From NCBI GenBank assembly GCA_903871865.1, contig CAIQIL010000440.1, positions 1 through 11,589 on the forward strand: a stretch of DNA of 11,589 nucleotides, written 5' to 3'. Source of the stretch: an uncultured Burkholderiales bacterium (GTDB taxonomy: Bacteria; Pseudomonadota; Gammaproteobacteria; Burkholderiales; Burkholderiaceae_C). This document shows positions 1 to 6,987 of this stretch, piece after piece. A model generated the notes under the pieces. The model was not told where the DNA came from. It searched no databases and saw only the letters and a list, made by a program, of their open reading frames with translations. The number at the start of each line of letters is the position of its first letter. Position 1 is the stretch's first letter. The translations under genes were made by a program, and so were the position numbers.

Positions 1-1961
1 ATGGCTTCGCGCGGCAGGCCGCCGCGGTTGAGCTCCAGCCATTCGCGCCAGAAACGCGTGAGCTGGTCGCCCATGTGGCCGGGCTCCAGGCGGGCACGCT
101 CGCCCAGCATGAGGTAGGCCTTGAGGGCGTTGTAGGCCTCGCCCACGTCGCGCGCCGAGGCACTGGTGTAGGGCGTGGGCGCATCGGCCTGCCCGGGTGC
201 TGTACCGCCTGCAGCAGAAGCAGAAGCAGCGGCCACAGCCGCAGCGGTCTCACCCGCCCGGCCCTGCGGCACCAGCTCGGCGGCGTGCGCGTTGACCTCG
301 GCCAGGTAGGCCTGCATGCCCTGCGCGCTGGGCTGCAGCAGCAGGGCTTGCAGGCCGTGGAAGTACTCCTCCTTCAAGCGGCGCTCGATGGCATCGCCCT
401 GGTAGAGGCCCAACCCCAGCGACCAGGCGCGCTCGTCGCGGGCGCGCTGCACCTGCTCCAGCCGGTCCTGCAAGATCTCCAGCGCCTCCAGGCGCGAGGC
501 CAGGTCCACGCGCTTGTCCTGCACGCGCTGCGCCTTGAGCAGGTCGGCCTGCACGTGCGACACCCACTCGCGGTTGCCCAGGTAAGACCAGGTCCAGCCC
601 GCCAGCAAAGCACCCAGCAGCAGCATGCCGCCGGCAAAGCTGGCCAGGCGCAGGCGCAACTTCTGACGGCTGGTGTACTGCTGCACCAATTGCTTGTCGG
701 CGAAGATGACGCGCGAGAACAGCTCCTTCAGGAAGAAGCCGCTTTGGGAGTACACGGTCGCGGCCGTGCCAGGCTGCAGCTGCAGGCCGAACTGCTCGGC
801 CACGCGGCGGCTGGCACGGCTGGTGGACTGCCCCTCCTGCACCGCGCTGGTGAAATAAAAGCCGCGGAAGATGGGGCGGAACTGGTAGGGGTTCTCTTCG
901 AAGAGGGTGTGCAGGAAGGTGCGCAGCGTGGGCTTGAGCGCGGCGAACTCCAGCGGGAAGGTCAGCACGCCAGGCGGCAACTGCTCGCCGCGGTGCAAAG
1001 ACATGCGCGTCACCGAGGCGTCTTTCAGGCCCTGACAGAGGATGTCCATGTGCTGCTCGAACAGGGCCGAGGCATCGGCGGGCGACTGCACGTCGTACGG
1101 CAGGGTCGCGCCCCAGACGCGGTCGCGTTCGGCGCGGTCGCGATCCTCGAAGAAATCGACGAAGCCGGCGATGAGGTCGGCCTTGGTGAACACCACGTAC
1201 ACCGGCACGAACACTTCCAGCTGCTCGGTCAGCTCCTGCACACGCTGGCGCAGCTTGCGGGCCAGGTCGATGGCGAAGTCCGCCTTCTGGTTGAGCAACT
1301 CGGCGATGCTGACGGCGATGATGACGCCATTGAGCGGCGCCTTGGGACGGTGCGTTTTCAGCAGCTTGAGGAAGCCCAGCCACTCGCGGTGGTCTTCCTC
1401 GTGCACCGAGTAGCGCCCCGCTGTGTCCAGCAGGATGCCCTCGGTGGTGAAGTACCAGTCGCAATGGCGCGTGCCGCCGATGCCCTGGACGATGGGATCG
1501 GTGTTCTCGGCAAAGGGGAAGGTCAGGCCCGACTTGACGATGGCCGAGCTTTTGCCCGCGGCCGGGTTGCCGATGATGGCGTACCAGGGCAGCTCGTACA
1601 GCGCGGCCGAGCCCGAGGTTTCGCCCAGCTTGGACGTCTTGATGCGCTTGACGGCATCGGCCATGCGGCTGCGCAGGGCGGCGACTTCGTCGTCCTGGCC
1701 CGCGCGCGCGGCACGGCGCACGGCCTGGTCGGCATCGGCCTCGATGGCTTGCTCCAGCGCCTGCCCGGCCTGGCGCGCCTGGCGCCTGCGCCACAGCCAG
1801 ACGGCCAGCCAGGCCAATGCCAACAACACCGCGACACCCACGGCCCAGACCACCCCTGCGTGCAAGGCGTCGGCGCCCAACCACAGCAAGGCAGCGAGCG
1901 CGGCCACGCCCAGCACAGCGAGCGTGCGGGCATCGAGGAGAAACAACCAGAGTCCTTGCAT
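1..1961 (-). CDS. tssM: Type VI secretion system membrane subunit TssM (IcmF family), N-terminal part
   Basis: Inner-membrane component of the T6SS TssJLM envelope complex. The frame is open from an ATG at 1961 to the left edge, giving 653 residues of a family usually 1100-1300 long, so the C-terminal half is outside the window. Two membrane segments near residues 13-29 and 33-52 are followed by a cytoplasmic NTPase-like domain. Its Walker A is GNPAAGKS at 131-138, and further on there is ILLDTAGRY, the Walker B-like element. A third membrane segment lies near 440-460 (FAGGMLLLGALLAGW), after which the chain should be periplasmic. This layout is typical of TssM. The ATG is 31 bp downstream of the stop of the preceding gene, with only a weak GGAC ribosome site, so translation is probably coupled to that gene. 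Identification is secure from motifs and topology; whether the NTPase is active cannot be seen. Confidence 0.95.
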   Translation of the reverse strand, partial: MQGLWLFLLDARTLAVLGVAALAALLWLGADALHAGVVWAVGVAVLLALAWLAVWLWRRRQARQAGQALEQAIEADADQAVRRAARAGQDDEVAALRSRMADAVKRIKTSKLGETSGSAALYELPWYAIIGNPAAGKSSAIVKSGLTFPFAENTDPIVQGIGGTRHCDWYFTTEGILLDTAGRYSVHEEDHREWLGFLKLLKTHRPKAPLNGVIIAVSIAELLNQKADFAIDLARKLRQRVQELTEQLEVFVPVYVVFTKADLIAGFVDFFEDRDRAERDRVWGATLPYDVQSPADASALFEQHMDILCQGLKDASVTRMSLHRGEQLPPGVLTFPLEFAALKPTLRTFLHTLFEENPYQFRPIFRGFYFTSAVQEGQSTSRASRRVAEQFGLQLQPGTAATVYSQSGFFLKELFSRVIFADKQLVQQYTSRQKLRLRLASFAGGMLLLGALLAGWTWSYLGNREWVSHVQADLLKAQRVQDKRVDLASRLEALEILQDRLEQVQRARDERAWSLGLGLYQGDAIERRLKEEYFHGLQALLLQPSAQGMQAYLAEVNAHAAELVPQGRAGETAAAVAAASASAAGGTAPGQADAPTPYTSASARDVGEAYNALKAYLMLGERARLEPGHMGDQLTRFWREWLELNRGGLPREA

Positions 1962-1992
1962 GACAACGTCCGTGGGCAGAGGGGTCGAGTGA

Positions 1993-3798
1993 TCAGGTGG
2001 GCGTGGCGGCCTGTGTGGCCGTGGGGGCGGTCATCGCTGCGGTCATGGGTGCAGACATGGGTGAGGCCGTCGGCCATGACGCCGAAGGCGGCGTCAGCGG
2101 CACGGCCACGCGCTGCAGCGCGTCCTGCACGAGCAACGCCAGGGCCATGCCCGCAGGCTCGCCTTGCCGCAAGCCTGCAGAGGCCAGGGCGACGCTCACC
2201 AGCGAACGCGCCAGCCCCATGTCGCCGCAGCCATCGCCCACCCGCACCACGCTCAGCATCGGATCGGCCTGGGGGCGCACGGCCAGCAGGGCTTCGAACA
2301 CCTCGGCGGTGCGGCTGGCGCGGTGGTCGCCATCGCTGACCAGGGTCCAGTCGCCATCGGCATGCGGCGCCAGGCGCTGGGCCACACCGTGCAGCAGGGC
2401 CTGTGTGCAGCTGGCATCGACGCGCCCGATGACATCGGCAGAGCGCTCACGGCGCAGCACCTGCGGCTGCCACATCCGGGGGCACGCGGCGATGTCATCA
2501 CTGGCCGTTGGGCTGGGCGACCCACCGATCCGCGAGGCGCCGGACGGCGTGTGGCACCAGGCTTCCCAGGCGCGGTTGGCGAGCAGCAAGCCGACGCCCG
2601 CTTCACCGGGCACCCGGCCACGCTGGTGGTGGCTGGTGAACAGCTCGCCACGGGCCTGCCACTGCGCCACACAAGCCTCGTCCACGGCGGTGTCAGCGGC
2701 CAGCAGCAGCAAGAGTTGTGGCCGTGGCGAGGCCGACCACGCAGGCCAGAGCGAGGCGAGCTCGGTCCAGACGCGCTCAGGGCTTGCCTCTGCGGGCTCT
2801 GTGGCGTCGACCGCCTCCGTGGACTCTTGCGACATCGGCTGCGCTGACGGCCACGCCGTTTGCCATTCGGGCGCAGGCGCACCATGCGCTTCGGCCCAGT
2901 CCAGCAAGGCACCGCACTGGCTGCGCACCCAGTCCACAGCGCGTGCACGGTCTTCGCTGGCCCAGGATGCGGGCAGGCGCAAGTGCACCTGCAGGGCGGG
3001 CGCACGCTCGGCGCGGGCCTGGCGCTCAGCCCGGCCATCCGGCCGCCCCACGCCAGACAGGTGGCTGGGTGCGCCATCAGGCAGGCTCGAGGCCCGCCCT
3101 GGGCCCAAGCCGCGCGGGTCAGCCGCACCGGCAGCATCGGCCTCATCGCTCAGGCCATCCAGCCGGCCAGGCTCTGGGCGCCAATGGCCCAAGGCGTCCA
3201 GCAAGCTGTGCAAGGGCCCTTCCAGCAAGGCCAGGGTGCGCAGCACCTGATCAGGCCAAGGCGCGCCGCCCGCCACGCTCAACTCGCCGTGGGCCAGCAA
3301 CCAGTCGTTCAGGTCGAGGTCAGGCACGCGGGCGCTGAACACGGGCAGGCCCTCGGCATCGCTCAGTTCGGGGTCGAGCCCCGGCCGCACGCGGGCCTCT
3401 TGGAGCGCATGCCAGGCCTCGGTGGCACCGTGGCCGGCGGACAGGCACAGGGCCTCGGCGAGGACCGTGGCGACGGGCTGCTCGGGCACCTCGACAGACG
3501 AGGCTTGGGCATGCGCACCGCTGTCGCCCGTCGCGGTCAGCCCCTGCGCAGCCAACGGTGTCGGCGTGGCGTCCAGGGGCCGATCGGCCAAGTCAAGCAA
3601 ACGCTGTACCGCGCGCCAGGCCAGCCAGGCCACGGCCGTCAGCACCAGGGGCAAGACCAGGAGGTGCAAGACGATGTCCTGGCCCGACACCGCTTCGGGC
3701 GTGCGGCGCCATTGCCACAGGGTCAGCGCCCACACCGTGGCGGCGATCACCAGCCCCAGCATCCCTGCCTTGACTGCTCTGGACATGCCTGTGGCCAT
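1993..3798 (-). CDS. T6SS-linked membrane protein with degenerate ketosynthase-like (thiolase-fold) domain
   Basis: Not a standard Tss or Tag protein that I recognise. From the ATG at 3798 it has 601 residues. Two hydrophobic segments (about 9-29 and 42-62) form a short hairpin, which should leave the rest in the cytoplasm. From about residue 110 the spacing of motifs recalls a beta-ketoacyl synthase: AADTAVDEACVAQW at 367-380, RGRVPGEAGVGLLLANRA at 393-410 (compare the family's GFVPGEGAAALLL), SDGDHRASRTAEVFEALL at 488-505, and GDGCGDMGLARSLVSVALA at 521-539 (compare GDxGAAxGxLxLALA). No nucleophilic cysteine is visible where a ketosynthase would have one, so an enzyme activity is unlikely. 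The last 33 residues are low-complexity Ala/Thr/Pro/Met. It lies directly upstream of tssM on the same strand. The frame is open back to 3936, but that stretch is Arg-rich and unlike coding sequence; the ATG at 3786 is another possible start. The gene is secure; the fold is inference. Confidence 0.8.
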   Translation of the reverse strand: MATGMSRAVKAGMLGLVIAATVWALTLWQWRRTPEAVSGQDIVLHLLVLPLVLTAVAWLAWRAVQRLLDLADRPLDATPTPLAAQGLTATGDSGAHAQASSVEVPEQPVATVLAEALCLSAGHGATEAWHALQEARVRPGLDPELSDAEGLPVFSARVPDLDLNDWLLAHGELSVAGGAPWPDQVLRTLALLEGPLHSLLDALGHWRPEPGRLDGLSDEADAAGAADPRGLGPGRASSLPDGAPSHLSGVGRPDGRAERQARAERAPALQVHLRLPASWASEDRARAVDWVRSQCGALLDWAEAHGAPAPEWQTAWPSAQPMSQESTEAVDATEPAEASPERVWTELASLWPAWSASPRPQLLLLLAADTAVDEACVAQWQARGELFTSHHQRGRVPGEAGVGLLLANRAWEAWCHTPSGASRIGGSPSPTASDDIAACPRMWQPQVLRRERSADVIGRVDASCTQALLHGVAQRLAPHADGDWTLVSDGDHRASRTAEVFEALLAVRPQADPMLSVVRVGDGCGDMGLARSLVSVALASAGLRQGEPAGMALALLVQDALQRVAVPLTPPSASWPTASPMSAPMTAAMTAPTATQAATPT

Positions 3799-4039
3799 GC
3801 GAATGTGACGCGAGGGTCGAGCACGCTGCGCGCGGCCGGGCCATGCGGCCCATACCACCGAGCGGACGCCCCGTCTGTCCGCGCTCCCTGATGAATGTTT
3901 TGATTGGATGCTGTGCCCGGGCACCTGCTCAGGCACATGGGCGAGGCGAGTCTAAGGGCTGTGGCTCGGCCCGGGGCCCCCACGGAGGGGGGTGTGCTGT
4001 TACCAGCTGTGTCAGCTGCGGGCGGTCGCCCCGCTCAGG
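3799..4039. other. Intergenic region between tagX and the ketosynthase-like gene
   Basis: These 241 bp separate two minus-strand genes and show no convincing gene. The minus frame of the downstream gene is open through part of it but is Arg-rich and has no ribosome site. There is a short G/C hairpin at 3977-3991 and a repeated CAGCTG at 4004-4009 and 4013-4018. An A/T-richer patch near 3890-3910 could hold a minus-strand promoter for the ketosynthase-like gene and tssM, but I see no clear -35/-10 pair. Confidence 0.5.
3977..3991 (-). terminator. Possible weak hairpin downstream of tagX
   Basis: Five C and five G flank a five-base loop (ccccc acgga ggggg), 49 bp past the tagX stop. Neither strand has a T-run after it, so it is not a classical intrinsic terminator. 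It may attenuate transcription, or it may be chance in GC-rich DNA. Confidence 0.25.
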
Positions 4040-4906
4040 CTAAGGGGCCGAGGCGTTCGCACCCGCATCCGCACGGGCGCGCATGGCCGCCTGCATGCCT
4101 GGCTTGCGCCATTCGATGTGGCCCAGGTCGGCCATCTGCCAGCGCCCGCCCCAGGTCAGTCCCATCTGCTCGGCCACCTGCCCGAACAAGGCGTATCCCT
4201 GCCGCGCCCATGGGTCGCGCTCAGAGATGAGCAGCCGGCCATCGCGCAGGAAAGCGCAATCGGCCGCCAGGCCCCACTGGTGGTAGCTCTGCCACGGCCC
4301 GGCCTGGGTGACCGCGGGCCCTCGCGCGGCCAGCAAGGCCTGTCGCTGCGGGCTGCGCCAGCCTTCGAGCAAGGCCATGTCGTAGCCGTGCTGGGCCTTC
4401 ATCACACGGAACACCTGCAGCACCGCTTGCACGAAGCCGGGGTCCATCTGCTCCCAGCGGCGGTCGGCCGTGGCCAGGAAGGGCTGCTCGGCCACGATGT
4501 CCGCCGCCAGGAACACGTCCGGCGGCAAGGGCGGTGGCGGCACCAGGTGCTCACCGAGCAGCAGTTGCGCCACCTGGGCATTGGCGGGCACCGTGGTGTC
4601 GTCGAAACCGTCCAGGCGCTGGGGATGCCACCGTGACCAAGCCATGACCAAAGCCGCAGGCAGGCACAACAACAGCAGACCGCCCCACCACCGCGCGCCG
4701 CGACGGCCCCACCGATGCCCCAACCGACGCGAAAGGCCCCCCGCCGGGGTCGGGGCCAGGCTCGGCACAGCAACCTGCGCCCGCAGCCCCCCACGGCCAC
4801 GCCAGCTGCCCCGCCACCATCCCGGGAACAGCCAGGCAGCCACGGACACGCCGGACAGCAGCAAAGCGCCCAACATGCCCCCCCAGATGGCCCAATCTGC
4901 TTGCAT
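4040..4906 (-). CDS. tagX: Membrane-anchored M15/VanY-type peptidoglycan peptidase, TagX-like, T6SS-associated
   Basis: A zinc peptidase expected to cut peptide stems or crosslinks of peptidoglycan in the periplasm. It has 288 residues. Hydrophobic segments near 5-27 and 73-90 flank a strongly basic loop (28-72), which predicts an N-out, loop-in, C-out topology with the C-terminal catalytic domain in the periplasm. The domain carries the full M15 signature: EGWRS around R184, SYHQWGLAAD at 207-216 (zinc ligands H209 and D216), and GHIEW at 262-266 (H263 ligand, E265 catalytic). TagX of Acinetobacter, an M15-type L,D-endopeptidase needed for its T6SS, has the same plan, and this gene lies upstream of tssM on the same strand. 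The ATG at 4906 has AGGG just upstream, with short spacing; M11 is a possible alternative start. It could instead be a general carboxypeptidase, but anchoring and context favour a T6SS role. Confidence 0.85.
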   Translation of the reverse strand: MQADWAIWGGMLGALLLSGVSVAAWLFPGWWRGSWRGRGGLRAQVAVPSLAPTPAGGLSRRLGHRWGRRGARWWGGLLLLCLPAALVMAWSRWHPQRLDGFDDTTVPANAQVAQLLLGEHLVPPPPLPPDVFLAADIVAEQPFLATADRRWEQMDPGFVQAVLQVFRVMKAQHGYDMALLEGWRSPQRQALLAARGPAVTQAGPWQSYHQWGLAADCAFLRDGRLLISERDPWARQGYALFGQVAEQMGLTWGGRWQMADLGHIEWRKPGMQAAMRARADAGANASAP

Positions 4907-4921
4907 GACCCTGTAACGATT

Positions 4922-4931
4922 GATTGCAATC
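4922..4931. promoter_or_regulatory. 10-bp palindrome next to tagX start
   Basis: GATTGCAATC is a perfect palindrome 16 bp upstream of the tagX ATG, within the 107-bp divergent region shared with the gene starting at 5014. Its position would suit an operator overlapping the tagX promoter. The assignment rests on symmetry and position only. Confidence 0.3.
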
Positions 4932-4946
4932 CCGAGCGCGCGGGGC

Positions 4947-4958
4947 CCTGTGCACAGG
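4947..4958. promoter_or_regulatory. 12-bp palindrome in the divergent promoter region
   Basis: CCTGTGCACAGG is a perfect 12-bp palindrome near the middle of the divergent gap, 10 bp before a -10-like hexamer of the plus-strand gene. It could be a binding site for a dimeric regulator acting on both directions. Its core TGTGCACA recurs at 6168-6175 upstream of folE. No known regulator is assigned. Confidence 0.35.
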
Positions 4959-4968
4959 CTGGCGTTCG

Positions 4969-4974
4969 TAGAAT
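4969..4974 (+). promoter_or_regulatory. Candidate -10 element for the gene at 5014
   Basis: TAGAAT matches five of six bases of the sigma-70 -10 consensus and ends 39 bp before the GTG start. The hexamer 17 bp upstream (4946-4951) does not resemble TTGACA. If this promoter is real it is probably activator-dependent, and the 12-bp palindrome overlaps its -35 position. Confidence 0.3.
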
Positions 4975-5013
4975 GTTCTGTTCAACCATCATAAAAGACA
5001 CCGGGGACCGGCA

Positions 5014-6063
5014 GTGAGCCACGACCAAGACGCCGACGGCCTCACGGCCAGCCACACGCCGCGCACGCGCAAGCCAGGGCCACAGGCCCACGCGGGCAGC
5101 CTGGAGCGCCCCAGCCTGTTCGCGGGCATGGAAGACGACGATGTCGATGACGTCGATGCCGATCGCGTTCGGCTGTTGTCCACGCTGAGCTCGCGGGTCG
5201 GAGGCAAGGCCGACCGCGGCCGCCGGGATGCGGGGCGTGCTGGACGGGTGCGGAGGCACGGGCGAGCGGGCTCAGGGGCCGCGCTCTGGGCCTCGCCGTG
5301 GTGGAGCCGGTCCTTGTTCGCCGCGATGGCCTTGGGCGCCATCGCCGTGCTCTACAGCTTTGTGCAAGTGGTGCGCCAGCCGCACGCCATGTCGGCACGG
5401 GCCCTGGTCGCCACCCATGCGCCCATCGCCTCCAATGCCAATGCCACCGCCGCGACAGCGGCGACCGACCTCAACGCGCTGGACCCCACGGCCGCAGGCG
5501 CCGACATCGACCCAGCGCACGCAAGGACCGCCGCCACCGCATCGGCCGAGGCACCGTCTGCCGCCAGTTTCCAGGACGTGGCCGCCATGGCCAGCGCCCG
5601 CATCGAGGTCATGGCGCCACCCGTGGTCGCGCCGACGTCACCGGCGACCGCGCCCACCCCAGGCCCCACGCTGGCCGCACTGGCCGCACCGGCCGCAGAA
5701 CCACCGCTGGCATCGCCCACATCGGCGGGCCCCACGGTCCAAACTGTGCACCCCACCCACGCGGCGCTTGTGGCCCGCGCCGCCGCCGATGCCGCCCGGC
5801 TGAACGCCCCGGCCAGCAGCGTGACACAGCCGTCCACCCACCCAAACACGGCCCGAGAGGCCAGCACCCGCACGCGTGCCAACGAGGACGTCGCCCTGCT
5901 GGAAGCCATGATGAAGCACGCCAGCGCGCGGCGTGCGCCGCCCTCGTCGGCGGAGGCCCTGCAAGCCTGTGCCGCGCTGCAAGGGGCCGACGCCGCGGTG
6001 TGCAAAGCCAAGGCCTGTGTGCAGCACCCCACGGCGGCGCAGTGCCACAGCGACGCCCCCTGA
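5014..6063 (+). CDS. Single-pass membrane protein with Ala/Pro-rich periplasmic region and four-Cys C-terminus, function unknown
   Basis: I do not recognise a named family. The GTG start at 5014 has GGGGA six bases upstream, a good ribosome site. The 349-residue product begins with a hydrophilic cytoplasmic segment containing an acidic patch (DDDVDDVDAD, 41-50) and then a basic stretch. One membrane helix follows at about 99-119 (SRSLFAAMALGAIAVLYSFVQ). The remainder, 120-349, should be periplasmic: a long Ala/Pro/Thr-rich, probably extended region, then a compact end with EDVALLEAMM near 295 and cysteines at 319, 330, 335 and 344, enough for two disulfides. The outline recalls envelope-spanning TonB- or SPOR-like proteins, but no TonB or SPOR motif is visible. 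It diverges from tagX and is 174 bp upstream of folE. It may serve the cell envelope or the T6SS; this is open. Confidence 0.75.
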   Translation: MSHDQDADGLTASHTPRTRKPGPQAHAGSLERPSLFAGMEDDDVDDVDADRVRLLSTLSSRVGGKADRGRRDAGRAGRVRRHGRAGSGAALWASPWWSRSLFAAMALGAIAVLYSFVQVVRQPHAMSARALVATHAPIASNANATAATAATDLNALDPTAAGADIDPAHARTAATASAEAPSAASFQDVAAMASARIEVMAPPVVAPTSPATAPTPGPTLAALAAPAAEPPLASPTSAGPTVQTVHPTHAALVARAAADAARLNAPASSVTQPSTHPNTAREASTRTRANEDVALLEAMMKHASARRAPPSSAEALQACAALQGADAAVCKAKACVQHPTAAQCHSDAP

Positions 6064-6100
6064 GCGGTGCACGGCGCACCCACAGCGCTCGCCAGCCACT

Positions 6101-6116
6101 TGACAAACCTTTGTCA
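6101..6116. promoter_or_regulatory. Perfect inverted repeat upstream of folE (candidate operator)
   Basis: TGACAAA-CC-TTTGTCA has 7-bp perfect arms around a 2-bp spacer, in the 174-bp gap before folE. With the preceding T its left arm reads TTGACA, a perfect -35 hexamer at 6100-6105. No good -10 lies 16-18 bp downstream. A dimeric regulator bound here would cover the -35 of the folE-BLUF operon promoter. The regulator is unknown. Confidence 0.45.
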
Positions 6117-6237
6117 CACGCTTGACGCCAATACATCGTTCAACCCGCAGGGCCAAGGGCCTCGGCGTGTGCACAATGCGGACTCAGCCGCTGCGATGCG
6201 CGCTCCCGCAGCCACGCTGCTTCAGTCGGGATCCTCC

Positions 6238-6984
6238 ATGACCACCTCCAAGCTCCGCGCCATCGACAGCGCCTCCAACGCCCCCGAAGGCACAGGCGAC
6301 GAGGGCGTGCCCGTCTCGGTGCGCATCCGCGAGCGCATCCAGGCCGCGCAGAAGCGCTTCCACGCCAATGACAACATCGCCGAGTTCATCGAACCGGGTG
6401 AGCTGGAAAAGCTGCTCGACGAGGTGCAAGGCAAGCTCGGTGGCGTGCTCGAAAGCCTGGTCATAGACACCGACAGCGACCACAACACGCAGGACACCGC
6501 CCGCCGCGTGGCCAAGATGTACCTGCAGGAAATCTTCAAGGGCCGCTACCACGCCCCGCCTGCGGTCACCGAGTTCCCCAACGCCGAGCGCCTCAACGAG
6601 CTGATGATCGTCGGGCCCATCACCGTGCGCAGCGCCTGCTCGCACCACCTGTGCCCCATCATTGGCCGGGTGTGGATCGGCGTGATGCCCAACGAGCACT
6701 CCAACCTGATCGGGCTGTCGAAGTACGCCCGCCTGATCGACTGGATCATGAGCCGGCCGCAGATCCAGGAAGAAGCCGTCACGCAGGTGGCCGACCTGCT
6801 GCAATCGCGCATGAGCCCGGACGGCCTGGCCGTGGTGATGGAGGCCGACCATTTCTGCATGCACTGGCGCGGCGTCAAGGACATGGATTCCAAGATGATC
6901 AACAGCGTCATGCGCGGCTCTTTCCTGAAGAATCCCGACCTGCGCCGCGAGTTCCTCTCCCTGGTCGCCAACCGAAAGGCCTGA
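6238..6984 (+). CDS. folE: GTP cyclohydrolase I, divergent FolE
   Basis: Converts GTP to 7,8-dihydroneopterin triphosphate, the first step to tetrahydrofolate and other pterins, in the cytoplasm. The 248-residue length is normal for the family. The N-terminal part is variable; conserved sequence starts at DHNTQDTARRVAKMYLQEIF (81-100). The zinc ligands C134, H137 and C207 and the catalytic-type histidines H136 and H205 are present, in SACSHHLCP and EADHFCMHWRG. GLSKYARLI (159-167) and the PQIQEE motif are also conserved. Compared with E. coli FolE, the CEHH motif is CSHH, and the Thr-rich segment after the last RG motif is replaced by MDSKMINSV. It therefore belongs to a divergent branch, though probably active. 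The ATG at 6238 has GGGA six bases upstream; the frame is open to 6067, but conserved sequence does not require it. It is the first gene of a likely four-gene operon with the BLUF gene 3 bp downstream. Confidence 0.93.
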   Translation: MTTSKLRAIDSASNAPEGTGDEGVPVSVRIRERIQAAQKRFHANDNIAEFIEPGELEKLLDEVQGKLGGVLESLVIDTDSDHNTQDTARRVAKMYLQEIFKGRYHAPPAVTEFPNAERLNELMIVGPITVRSACSHHLCPIIGRVWIGVMPNEHSNLIGLSKYARLIDWIMSRPQIQEEAVTQVADLLQSRMSPDGLAVVMEADHFCMHWRGVKDMDSKMINSVMRGSFLKNPDLRREFLSLVANRKA

Positions 6985-6987
6985 ACC

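Noticed and set aside
250..1884. Minus-strand 544-codon open frame over the same region
   Set aside because: It is a different frame of the same strand as tssM; its translation is Arg/Gly/Pro-rich without family motifs, so it is a shadow of the TssM frame.
75..2339. Very long plus-strand open frame (754 codons) antisense to tssM
   Set aside because: It is complementary to TssM, whose minus frame contains Walker A, LLDTAGRY and three membrane helices. The antisense translation is Gln/Leu/Gly/His-rich with no recognisable motif, a known by-product of high GC at third positions.
3799..3936. 46-residue N-terminal extension of the ketosynthase-like protein
   Set aside because: The frame is open, but the translation is Arg/Ser-rich and unlike the rest, it has no ribosome site, and the membrane hairpin begins right after the ATG at 3798.
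6067..6237. 57-residue extension of FolE
   Set aside because: It would cover the 16-bp dyad, has no ribosome site, and the added sequence is unlike FolE. The ATG at 6238 gives a normal length and has GGGA upstream.
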